Shown: one piece after another, positions 8,276 to 16,575 of the stretch
Layout of the letters: the number at the start of each line of letters is the position of its first letter
How positions within the stretch are numbered: the stretch's first letter is position 1
From: Desulfosporosinus sp. Tol-M
GTDB lineage: Bacteria; Bacillota; Desulfitobacteriia; Desulfitobacteriales; Desulfitobacteriaceae
DNA: 38,409 nucleotides
Direction of reading: 5' to 3'
Assembly: GCA_000770645.1 (NCBI GenBank)
Contig: JQID01000052.1
Location: 1-38,409, forward strand
Notes under the pieces: generated by a model
Told to the model about the DNA's origin: nothing
The model's database searches: none
The model's input: the letters and a program-made list of their open reading frames with translations, nothing else
Translations under genes and position numbers: made by a program

Positions 8276-11200
8276 CTATCTCATCTCAACGATGAGTTGT
8301 TTGTCGGTGTCACGAAGGCTCAACATAACTTTGAAATAGCAATGATTGAAGACTTCGGTAATGTAAGCGTTCCCGTCAAAGGAGCCGTTTTTCAAATCAT
8401 CAACCAACTGGTCAATCAATCTGTCAATTGTCTGCTGATAGAGCTTCCCGACTGCGCTATCATCATCGGAACATTTGTAAACGCCGTAGGCGTGTTTCTT
8501 TAATTCTGCCGCCGTAATCTTGTCTGCGAGCAATGCCGCCTTTAAGTTCGAATACTTGCTGACATCACTCATACCCGTTTCGTATTTCAGCAGATATAGG
8601 TAATGATTGAGAATCAGACTTGAAATAACTCCAGGCAAAGTGTGCTCCACCGCTTTCGTCGCCCAGCGGTTAATTGAAACCGAGTCTACAAGGATGTCTT
8701 TGTACTCATGGAACTTAATGAAATTCTTAAGGTAGCTCTGGTCTTTCTCCCGTGAGGGGCGCATAATGTCGATGACCACACCAGTATGCTTTCTGCCGAC
8801 ACGCGAGTAAGCCTGAATGTATTCAGCCGTATTGCCAGGTATACCATAGAAAAGCATCAGGTTGAACCTGTCGGCGTCCACGCCGTGAGAAATCATACTG
8901 GTGGCGGCAATCATATTGAAGTCGATACCGTCAATCATGCTCTCGGCGTGTTCAATGGTTGAAAGCGTAGCCCTGACCTCTTGGAATGTATCGTCACCTG
9001 TCATTTTCTTGGCAGTTAGGGGCTCAACACCTTCATCAATGAGTTCGGTATTGATAGGGTCTTCCAATGCCTGAAGCACTCGGTTACTTTCGAGTTTGAC
9101 ATTGTTATACTCAAGGATTATCCAGTATTCCTCAAATAAACGCTTAACCTCAGTTATCTGCTCCTCTTCTGTTCCTGCTATATCAATGCCGTCAAAAGCA
9201 AGGACTTCTTGCGGATTGGTATAAAGATTCCAGACCACTCGTTTCAGATATTGCAGCGAGTAAGCAACGCTGTTCACGATTGCCTTGCCGAATGGCGCAT
9301 ATCCGACAATGATTCTGCCAATGTCATTCTTGTCAATGAACGAGTAGAAGTTATGGTCAAGGTATGGAGAAGTGGCCGGGAAGCGAATTGCACCTTTCCA
9401 ATATAAATGCTTGGCTTGTTCAGCGTAAGCAGAAATTGTAGCGGTTGCCCCGATTACCTTTATACCTCGATTGCATCCCGACAGATTCTTGATGAAATAT
9501 TCAATCAAGGTTTCGTAATGAGCGTCATAAGCACCTAACGACTCACGTATGAGGTGCAACTCGTCCTGTATCATTAGAGTTGGTGCGGGGTCTTTCATCG
9601 ATACTTTTTTGAAATCAGCGGGGTCGCATTGGCAACCGTAGACCAGACATTTTGTCTTTGAAGTAAACCCGTGCTTAGGGCATTCGAACTCCGCTCCAAA
9701 AAGAAAGTTGTGAAAGTTCGAGTTGAATCCAAGCGCCGTCATCTTATCTACGGTAGAAATGATTACAGACGGCAAATATCTGTATATATCGTTATCTACC
9801 ATATAAAGCGGAATAACGCCCTGTGAGGCACACTCCGAATTGCTGCAAATGTGCTTCAGCGAATTGGCATCGGCATCATAAACCACGTGAACGTTCTCCT
9901 GCCCGCAGAACGGGCAAACATCGACCAGACGGTATTTCCCGTCCAACTCATCCGGAGAGAATTCAAGTAGCCTCCTTTGAAGGTCTTTATCGATGTTATT
10001 TGGCGTATTGCCATCACCAACATAATATCCAAGGCTAAACGAGCTACCGCCGAGTCCCTTTGTTTGGCGGATTACCTCGGCAGCAGCAAGAATGTTGGCA
10101 ACGCGCTGAACCTGTTGTACAGACAGCAAACGGAGTGGGTACTTCAACATCGCAGTGACACCATAGTTCTTGCCACGCAAACGGTCAAAGAATAGATTGA
10201 AAACGAGAATGCCTAAGAACGCCTCTGTTTTACCACCGCCAGTCGGGAAATAGAGGATATCAACATCATCCGTTTTAGCTTTGCTTTTGATGTCGTCATC
10301 GAGCATTAAGTCTTGCTCGTGTGCCACAACATCGAGAATCAACGAAACGATAAAGACAACTTGAAACAGACGCCAGCTGTCATAGCCCTTGCTTTTGGCG
10401 GAATCTCTGAAGGCTTGGTTCATATAGCGGAAGGCATCGCCGAGCATATTGTGTTTGCTGAGCAATTCAATGCCAGTAGCAAATCTCGTCATTTCCAACT
10501 TAAATGCAGCAATCTCATTATTGAACTGCCGCACACCATTCGCCGTGAGAGAACTGTGCCGTCCGTTAAAGTCAGCTTCCCAACGTCCCAGTTCTTTCTG
10601 CATCTCCGTGTGAATGTTTTTGAGTGTCTTGACAGGATCAGTAATCAGGTCTTCAAACTTTATTGCCATTTTATCATTAGTCTTTAAGCGGTGCTGAATG
10701 AAGTACGGCACATGGGTTGTCTGTATCTCGATGTTGTCCTTATCGTATAACACATTGCAGTTGTTCCCCAACGCGTAAACGAATCTGTCATACTTGTAGT
10801 CATCAGCAAAATAGTCCAGTTCAATCGGGACAAATTCCGTGTCAAAGCATTTAACTTTGATGCCCGAATTGAATAGGGTACCTATTCGATATTTATCTGT
10901 TTTTGCGGCAGACTGCCCAAAGCCCGCACTTTCGTCTCCCCAAGGTGTCTCGTTGCTGAGAGCAACAGTCACATTGAGGTGGTCACCGCTACCTTTCAAG
11001 TCAACGCTAAGAGAGTAGTCGAAGCGGAGGAACATATCAAATTCCTCACGAGTTTGTTGCTTCTTGATATACGCCTGCCAAGCCTCATCCGTTAGCAAGT
11101 CGTCAATTTTGAGTTTGTCTCTGAACTGACACGGCATAATATTTGGGCGAGCTTTCGCCTCAGCGCAAAGAGCCTCCACCTGTCGCTTAATCGCTTCATA

Positions 11201-11731
11201 AAACGGAGAATCTGTCGGCACACTTCCGCAATCAAACTTTGGGTTGTAGATGTCCGCAATTTTAACTTCGACGAAGGCTTTATCCCTGTCGATGGCAATT
11301 TTCTCGTAAACTGGCAAAAGCTGAACCTTGTGGGCTTGCATCTCTGCGGTTAGCTTGCCGGTGCTGAACGCCTCAGCAAGTGCAGGAAATTCTGCAAACT
11401 GGGATTCGGTGAATGTGGATATAAAGTTCTTCCTGAAGAATTCCTGCTGCTGGTCGAGAGTCGGCAACACTCTAAAGAAGAAATTGCCCTGCGGATAAAT
11501 CTGCAATGCAGCAGTGCCTATATTCTTTTTGGGGATACGGAAGTCAACGCTGATTTGCTTAATCAGGACGCTCGACGAAAAGCTGTCCTCCGCGCTTTGC
11601 GGCGACAGTTTGCCGACATAGATACGATCTTCAGGGCTATTGAATAGCCATTGATCTTTGTCAGTCCCAGATACCGCAGCGACGAATCTGTCAATGATGT
11701 TACTTGCCAAAACTTCTCTATTATTAGCCAT
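8276..11731 (-). CDS. drmA-like: DrmA-like SF2 helicase
   Basis: An 1151-residue SF2 helicase. Motif I is P-T-G-G-G-K-T at 496-502. A zinc insertion follows (C606/C609, C629, C634), with further cysteines near 684-702. Motif II is D-E-L-H at 723-726 within I-Q-D-E-L-H-L-I, and motif III is A-T-A-T at 762-765. The C-terminal lobe has S-H-G-V-D-A-D-R near 948 and S-R-V-G-R at 976-980. The combination of a GGGKTE Walker A, the IQDELHLI box and a motif V/VI of the form A-E-Y-I-Q-A-x-S-R-V-G-R is what I know from DrmA of DISARM. The first 480 residues have no motif I can name. It overlaps the upstream gene by 8 bases and is followed 12 bases later by the DUF1998 partner. Its role is probably ATP-driven movement on incoming DNA. 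Confidence 0.9.
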   Translation of the reverse strand: MANNREVLASNIIDRFVAAVSGTDKDQWLFNSPEDRIYVGKLSPQSAEDSFSSSVLIKQISVDFRIPKKNIGTAALQIYPQGNFFFRVLPTLDQQQEFFRKNFISTFTESQFAEFPALAEAFSTGKLTAEMQAHKVQLLPVYEKIAIDRDKAFVEVKIADIYNPKFDCGSVPTDSPFYEAIKRQVEALCAEAKARPNIMPCQFRDKLKIDDLLTDEAWQAYIKKQQTREEFDMFLRFDYSLSVDLKGSGDHLNVTVALSNETPWGDESAGFGQSAAKTDKYRIGTLFNSGIKVKCFDTEFVPIELDYFADDYKYDRFVYALGNNCNVLYDKDNIEIQTTHVPYFIQHRLKTNDKMAIKFEDLITDPVKTLKNIHTEMQKELGRWEADFNGRHSSLTANGVRQFNNEIAAFKLEMTRFATGIELLSKHNMLGDAFRYMNQAFRDSAKSKGYDSWRLFQVVFIVSLILDVVAHEQDLMLDDDIKSKAKTDDVDILYFPTGGGKTEAFLGILVFNLFFDRLRGKNYGVTAMLKYPLRLLSVQQVQRVANILAAAEVIRQTKGLGGSSFSLGYYVGDGNTPNNIDKDLQRRLLEFSPDELDGKYRLVDVCPFCGQENVHVVYDADANSLKHICSNSECASQGVIPLYMVDNDIYRYLPSVIISTVDKMTALGFNSNFHNFLFGAEFECPKHGFTSKTKCLVYGCQCDPADFKKVSMKDPAPTLMIQDELHLIRESLGAYDAHYETLIEYFIKNLSGCNRGIKVIGATATISAYAEQAKHLYWKGAIRFPATSPYLDHNFYSFIDKNDIGRIIVGYAPFGKAIVNSVAYSLQYLKRVVWNLYTNPQEVLAFDGIDIAGTEEEQITEVKRLFEEYWIILEYNNVKLESNRVLQALEDPINTELIDEGVEPLTAKKMTGDDTFQEVRATLSTIEHAESMIDGIDFNMIAATSMISHGVDADRFNLMLFYGIPGNTAEYIQAYSRVGRKHTGVVIDIMRPSREKDQSYLKNFIKFHEYKDILVDSVSINRWATKAVEHTLPGVISSLILNHYLYLLKYETGMSDVSKYSNLKAALLADKITAAELKKHAYGVYKCSDDDSAVGKLYQQTIDRLIDQLVDDLKNGSFDGNAYITEVFNHCYFKVMLSLRDTDKQLIVEMR

Positions 11732-12800
11732 TTATCTTCCACCCCTTTTCATCAAGCCTGTCGGAAACGAACTTTCCTTTTAAACCGAGATTGGACACAA
11801 CCATCTCGAAGGCTGTGCGAGATACATTGCTATCGATCAAAGCCCCTAAGCTGCTTAAAACCGATAAGGCTTCTAACCAATCGCCATAACTCTCAATTGA
11901 GCAAGTTATAGAATCACCGGAACCTTCCACCAAGTACTTGAAGTGTTTTTCAAAGGCATCGAATAGGTCGGTTATCTTGTCCCAGTTCTTGAAAAATGAC
12001 GACATTGTTATTTCAGTCAGCCATATCAGCAAGGCGATATTCGTATAAGCACCGATTCCGCTTTGGCAGACTCTTTCAGCTTCTTCTAATACGCTTCTCC
12101 AGTGTGAATATTTGTCCTTACTTTCGTCATCGCAAGTGACTGAAATCAGATAATCCAAGTACCCTCTGAAATTTCCGAGCGAGGCATACTCCTTTTCGCC
12201 ATATGCAATCAAGTCGGTTGGCTCAGATGTATCGGAATAAGCAACAGATTGCGTATGCGAGGCACTTGGTGTATATATGCTGGGCGATATGACCGCCTCT
12301 TCTCCATCGTCCAAGTCAAGCGGTTCACCGGTAATAATTGTATTTGCGGCAACTTTGCCTGCGCCATAAGCCGTCTCTCCGCACAGGATGTTTTTTTCGC
12401 TTTTGGCAATCTTTTCAACGGCGAGTATTTTGCCAACAACGATGTTTCCTTCAGCGGTAATAGTCTCTGCGTCGATTTCCTGAGCGAAAATCCTATCGTT
12501 CGTTTCAATGCTTTTTGCACGGACATCATTTGCCCAGATTTCGTTCTGAACAAGAATCGTGCCGCTTACATCGCACTTACCAAGACATACAAACCTGCCC
12601 TTGACATCTACTTCGGAGGCTTCAATGGTTCCCAAAACTATCAAGTCAAAGAGGGCGGTTATCTTTCCGTCGCATTTGATATCCGAAGCAACAATGTAAC
12701 TGGCTTTGAATGTTGCTTCATCGCACGGCTTGAACAAAGGCAAGATAAATCGTCTGCCTGACGCTATTGCTCCTTTTGTTTTATCGTCGTATGTAGTCAC
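11724..12800 (-). CDS. bactofilin-like beta-solenoid protein with helical C-terminus
   Basis: A 358-residue protein read from a GTG at 12800 that overlaps the stop of the upstream helicase gene (GTGA). Residues about 35-165 show short hydrophobic strands alternating with G/D/N turns every 10-20 residues (for example I-K-C-D-G-K-I, V-D-V-K-G-R-F-V, C-D-V-S-G-T-I), the pattern of bactofilin and polymer-forming cytoskeletal beta-helices. A low-complexity linker runs from about 165 to 200, and the rest (about 200-358) is helical and unrecognised. Bactofilins self-assemble into filaments. I know of no bactofilin-like protein as an established defence component, so a scaffolding role here is inference. 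It lies between an SF1 helicase and the DrmA-like helicase, tightly coupled to both (4- and 8-base overlaps). The fold call rests on sequence pattern only. Confidence 0.65.
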   Translation of the reverse strand: MTTYDDKTKGAIASGRRFILPLFKPCDEATFKASYIVASDIKCDGKITALFDLIVLGTIEASEVDVKGRFVCLGKCDVSGTILVQNEIWANDVRAKSIETNDRIFAQEIDAETITAEGNIVVGKILAVEKIAKSEKNILCGETAYGAGKVAANTIITGEPLDLDDGEEAVISPSIYTPSASHTQSVAYSDTSEPTDLIAYGEKEYASLGNFRGYLDYLISVTCDDESKDKYSHWRSVLEEAERVCQSGIGAYTNIALLIWLTEITMSSFFKNWDKITDLFDAFEKHFKYLVEGSGDSITCSIESYGDWLEALSVLSSLGALIDSNVSRTAFEMVVSNLGLKGKFVSDRLDEKGWKING

Positions 12801-14785
12801 TGTATTTCCGCACCTCCCATTGAATCTCTAAGCAAATCCATATAGATGGACTCCCCGCGTGGGGCTGATAGGATAATTGTTAGTTCATCTTTCGCACGAG
12901 TGCAAGCTGTATAAATAAAGTTAATATTCTTCTTAAACGCTTCGAGTTTATCGGGTAATTGCTCTGCCGTTGCAGAAGCAAACTCACTTAGAACACGAAC
13001 CTTTTCATGCGTTCCAAGCGGACGCAACCCAGCCAAGACTACTGCTCGAAAATCAAGTCCGAGAGAACCTTCAATAGTTACGGCTGTTACCCCGCGACGC
13101 GAACCGTAAGTTACCCCTTCTGATTGTCCTTGTTTCAGAAAAGCTGGCGGTTCCCACCCATTAGCATGGAAATATTGGAGTATATATGGCCAAAGTTTGT
13201 AATAGTGCGTCTGCCATCCCTTTGTGATATATTTTGCGTTCTCGTTGAAAAGGACTATGGCAATATCGACCTCGCTGAGACCTTTGTCTACAATGAGATG
13301 CTTGATTGCATCTCCAATAGCATTTGCTTCACCTTGGTTGCTTAGGTCTGAGAGTTCAATCAGAGACGGCGCACTTCCATGTCTGTAAGCGGTGCCACGC
13401 AAGAACAATTCAGGATCAGAGGTAAGGTCAACGCCCAAACCAAGACCGAGGCGTTTTGCGGCTTCTACATAATGGTCAATCGCATCGTTTATCGGCTTTG
13501 AATTCCGATAGTTTGTTTCAATCGGAAGCGTTTTACCTCTGTATTCTGGGTAGGCTTTGCCGCCACCCTGCCATGGTGCTTTTCCATGTCTTATATTATT
13601 CTTGATGTCTTGTGACTTGTCCCCAGCGATTACAAAAAAATGGTCATCCGCATTCTTGCTCTTGAGCAAATTGAAACAGAACCTATACCATTCAGGTCGG
13701 AATATCTGCACTTCGTCAATGAAAATACCGCAAAAGCGTTCTTTGATTCTACCTTGTGCTAAAGCATTATTGGCGGCTTCAAATATTCTATCGAAGACGT
13801 CTCCGTTTGCTCTGTATGAAGACGGCACGGGTAGACCATTGCTTTCTAACAATGTTCTGCATAAACCGAAAAATGTAGAGCAACGAACATTTCGATCTGA
13901 GAACCCTGCTTGTGCTATAGCCCACTGGTAGTAATTGTTTAGGTTTCTGTTGTAGCAGGTAATAAGGAACTCCTCGCTCGGATTAAGACTCGCCAATTTG
14001 AAGCACTTTGAAATAAGCAAGACACTTTTACCGCTGCCTGCACAAGCGAGGATAAGTTGATTTCCCTTTGCAATTTTGTTGATAATATCAATCTGCTTGC
14101 TATCCAGCCTATAAGATTGGACGGCTCTATCCGAAGTGTCCATCGCTCCATCCATCCCCGCGACAATACCATTCTCATCTAAAATGTACTTGCGAGGTAT
14201 TGTTATTTCGGGGCAAAGCCGTTGGAACACATTATTTACGAAGTCTTCTTGAAGTGCGTCACCAACACCAAGATAATTCTTAATGCTCTCGGCTCCACTT
14301 TTTCTTATCTGTTTGATAGTATCGTTGAAAAGGACATGGTCATGGCAAAATTCTATTTCATCATCATTAAATGTGTCACAAATTTGTGCCGCTTCAAATC
14401 TTGGTAGCACGAAGCACACATTCAGTGCAAAACGCAACTTGCCACTTTCATCGGTTAGATAGCGACTCTCTTCAAGGCGTTTGGCAATATCACTAATTAA
14501 CGTTTGGTATACGACAGGATTGCCAAGCGCCTTTAAAGTCATTTGCGCGACCGCCTCATTTTGCACATCTATAAACCTAAATAAGAGTATCCCTTTTTCC
14601 ACGAGCAGTAGGTTGAACAGTTCTGGTTGCTTACCGTCTCCGACATCTTTCCTTCGAGGATTAATATGTAACACAAAATAAGCCATCTCCTCGTCAGAGA
14701 AAGCCCGCTCGACTGTCCGCAGGAATGACTTCTCATCAACCGATAGTTCTAACTGCTCGCTTTTTTCGGGATAGACTTGGAGCAT
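12797..14785 (-). CDS. UvrD-like SF1 helicase with divergent N-terminal domain
   Basis: A 662-residue protein. Helicase motifs are complete: Walker A A-C-A-G-S-G-K-S at 247-254, Walker B I-F-I-D-E-V-Q at 354-360, motif III A-G-D-K-S-Q-D near 387-393, motif IV E-T-N-Y-R-N at 423-428, motif V near 570 and motif VI I-Y-T-A-C-T-R-A-K at 624-632. The first 220 residues precede the helicase as a separate domain; a stretch around 53-72 resembles the core strands of a NERD domain, but the catalytic E-x-K is not obvious, so it may be a dead or different nuclease fold. The start codon overlaps the stop of the GHKL gene (TAATG) with AGGAGG 9 bases upstream. It forms a GHKL-plus-SF1-helicase pair, mirrored later in the operon by the NERD-helicase and the second GHKL protein. 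Confidence 0.88.
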   Translation of the reverse strand: MLQVYPEKSEQLELSVDEKSFLRTVERAFSDEEMAYFVLHINPRRKDVGDGKQPELFNLLLVEKGILLFRFIDVQNEAVAQMTLKALGNPVVYQTLISDIAKRLEESRYLTDESGKLRFALNVCFVLPRFEAAQICDTFNDDEIEFCHDHVLFNDTIKQIRKSGAESIKNYLGVGDALQEDFVNNVFQRLCPEITIPRKYILDENGIVAGMDGAMDTSDRAVQSYRLDSKQIDIINKIAKGNQLILACAGSGKSVLLISKCFKLASLNPSEEFLITCYNRNLNNYYQWAIAQAGFSDRNVRCSTFFGLCRTLLESNGLPVPSSYRANGDVFDRIFEAANNALAQGRIKERFCGIFIDEVQIFRPEWYRFCFNLLKSKNADDHFFVIAGDKSQDIKNNIRHGKAPWQGGGKAYPEYRGKTLPIETNYRNSKPINDAIDHYVEAAKRLGLGLGVDLTSDPELFLRGTAYRHGSAPSLIELSDLSNQGEANAIGDAIKHLIVDKGLSEVDIAIVLFNENAKYITKGWQTHYYKLWPYILQYFHANGWEPPAFLKQGQSEGVTYGSRRGVTAVTIEGSLGLDFRAVVLAGLRPLGTHEKVRVLSEFASATAEQLPDKLEAFKKNINFIYTACTRAKDELTIILSAPRGESIYMDLLRDSMGGAEIQ

Positions 14786-16317
14786 TATTTTTTACCTCCT
14801 GACTTCAGTTCCTCTAAGAATTCACGGTACAGGCTATCAACGGTCGTGCGCTCAAAATTGCGTGATAATACCTCCATCATCGCCTGAACGACCTTTTTCT
14901 CTGCCTTTGAAAAGTTGGACGGGATGTCCCTCTTTACCCTGAAGTTCGTCGACTCATCTACTTCATCCACAAGTGTAGTGAGCCGTTCCATCAGTGCCGT
15001 TTTCTGCTCTACGACTTCAACAGGGGCGTTTTTTGGAATAGCGTAAAGGTTGCGTCTTGTCGCGGCAAGTCCTGCTGCTACCTGCTCCTTTTCGGCAGAT
15101 GAATGAAAACCCGTTGTGAGGACTTCCTCAACCTTGGCAACATCTCGTTCGACCTTTTTAATCGTCTTTTGCATCGGGTTGTTTCTAACCTTGGACGCCG
15201 CTCGGATTTTGTCGGTTATCTCCGTGCCGATTGTATCCCTCAAACCAATGGTAAACTCTGAGAAAGAGGTGTTCTTCTCAAAATCGTCGCGTCGGGCGTT
15301 AGGAATCAGGTTAGGGGAAACAACATAAACCTCGCCAACCGCCCAGCCGTTGAACCTGCTTTCTTTGTAATAAGGGGCGAGGGTGCGCTCGTCACCGATG
15401 AGAATATTGCCTTGACGTACCCTGACCCCGGAAATACGCTCGTCTACCAGCGTTCCTGAAAAATCTGTATTGGCGTACCAACCGTAAGCCATCATCTGCT
15501 GGCTGCCATCGTTTATGCGAAAGAAGGAAAGGCTGAGGATTTCATCTTTCGATACACCCGCACGGGAGTTCGCCTCATAGGTCGCCTTATAGGGCTTGTA
15601 AACTTGCGAAAGCGACTCAAAGGAGTCGCCGATGAACACGGGGTATTCCGCAATGGTTATTCCGTTCTCCGCTAACTCTTTTTTTATTTCTCGACCCCAG
15701 TAGAACCTATCTCTGAAAGGTATAGGGGCAACCTGCGAGATATAATCTCTAACCGTTTCCAAATCCAAGAGCGAGGAAATGTCATCGACTCCCTCCATCT
15801 TAACGATGAAGTAGTGCGCCGAGGATTGTTCCTGCAAAACCTTAACATCGGTGACGGCTTCAATAACACTCTGAAGATTGTGTTCCGTGCTTTGCCCCGG
15901 TACTAAAAGGGCTTTCAGCTCCTCACAATCAAAAGAAATGAGCGTCTTTTCGTTTTCGCCTAACACCGTGGTACAGAAACTGAGTTTTTTGCAATACGAA
16001 AGACCGCCAAGACGACCGATACCGCGGAAACCGCGATTAGTTGTATGTAGCTTGGTTGAATTGCCGATATCGAGCAGTGTCTTCCGAACTAAATCTTTCT
16101 TAATGCCTGTCCCATTGTCTCGGATACTGATTTCCTGCCTTGAGCCATCAACGATAATCTCAATACGGAAGTCCTCCGCCTGCATTAAACCTTCTGCAAG
16201 CGCAGTATCAAGTGAATCGACCGCATTCTGAATATACTCTCGATAGCACGACTCTGGCTCGCTGTACATACCAGTTGTTAGCGATTCGAGAGTAAATTTG
16301 CCGATTTCAATCTCCAT
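14785..16317 (-). CDS. GHKL (Hsp90/MORC-like) ATPase, first paralogue
   Basis: About 510 residues. The GHKL ATPase motifs are all present: N-box E-Y-I-Q-N near residues 27-31, D-N-G-T-G-I at 67-72, and G-F-R-G-I-G-R-L-G-G at 96-105. The start is ATG 16317; a GTG directly before it (16320) is also in frame, and a G-rich Shine-Dalgarno lies 8 bases before the ATG. It overlaps the HTH gene by 11 bases. It aligns along its whole length with the protein at 1249-2721, including a shared R-V-R-x-G-N-I-L-I-G-D and L-I-P-N-A-R-R-D in the second half, so the two arose by duplication. The ATPase folds of Hsp90, MutL and MORC act as dimeric clamps; which nucleic acid or protein this one holds is unknown. 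The C-terminus is helical and charged. Confidence 0.9.
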   Translation of the reverse strand: MEIEIGKFTLESLTTGMYSEPESCYREYIQNAVDSLDTALAEGLMQAEDFRIEIIVDGSRQEISIRDNGTGIKKDLVRKTLLDIGNSTKLHTTNRGFRGIGRLGGLSYCKKLSFCTTVLGENEKTLISFDCEELKALLVPGQSTEHNLQSVIEAVTDVKVLQEQSSAHYFIVKMEGVDDISSLLDLETVRDYISQVAPIPFRDRFYWGREIKKELAENGITIAEYPVFIGDSFESLSQVYKPYKATYEANSRAGVSKDEILSLSFFRINDGSQQMMAYGWYANTDFSGTLVDERISGVRVRQGNILIGDERTLAPYYKESRFNGWAVGEVYVVSPNLIPNARRDDFEKNTSFSEFTIGLRDTIGTEITDKIRAASKVRNNPMQKTIKKVERDVAKVEEVLTTGFHSSAEKEQVAAGLAATRRNLYAIPKNAPVEVVEQKTALMERLTTLVDEVDESTNFRVKRDIPSNFSKAEKKVVQAMMEVLSRNFERTTVDSLYREFLEELKSGGKK

Positions 16318-16555
16318 CACGAAGTCCCCCGTTTAGTTCTTTTGGGTCAGTATCTTCTTTTTCAGCCGCCGCGCCTGACCTCAGCCATTCGTCTATCTCG
16401 GAAATCTTAAACCGCCACTGCCGTCCGAGTTTGTGCGCTGGCATATCCTTCTTGTTGATATACTGCAGGACGGTTTCACGGCTCACGCTGAGATACTTCT
16501 CAATCGCAGCCATTGGCTTCCATTCTTCGAGATTGTCGATATTATCTTTTCTCAT
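16307..16555 (-). CDS. excisionase/MerR-type helix-turn-helix protein
   Basis: An 82-residue protein with a single HTH_17 (excisionase-family) domain at about 14-58: E-K-Y-L-S-V-S-R-E-T-V-L-Q-Y-I as the recognition part, then K-L-G-R-Q-W-R-F-K-I-S-E-I-D-E-W-L, the wing and closing helix typical of the family. The C-terminus is acidic and probably unstructured. GGAGG lies 9 bases before the ATG. It sits between the ABC-3C ATPase gene (21 bases upstream) and the GHKL gene (overlap 11 bases). Proteins like this regulate transcription or help recombinases; with no integrase in view, a regulator of the second defence block, or a DNA-docking subunit of its complex, is more likely. Confidence 0.85.
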   Translation of the reverse strand: MRKDNIDNLEEWKPMAAIEKYLSVSRETVLQYINKKDMPAHKLGRQWRFKISEIDEWLRSGAAAEKEDTDPKELNGGLRDGD

Positions 16556-16575
16556 TTATCTTTGCCTCCGTCTTT

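Noticed and set aside
6374..11731. A classical DISARM class 1 or class 2 system
   Set aside because: DrmA- and DrmB-like genes are present, but no drmC PLD nuclease, drmD SNF2, drmE or DISARM methylase is seen beside them. The SNF2 and methylase genes in the window belong to the phage block on the other strand.
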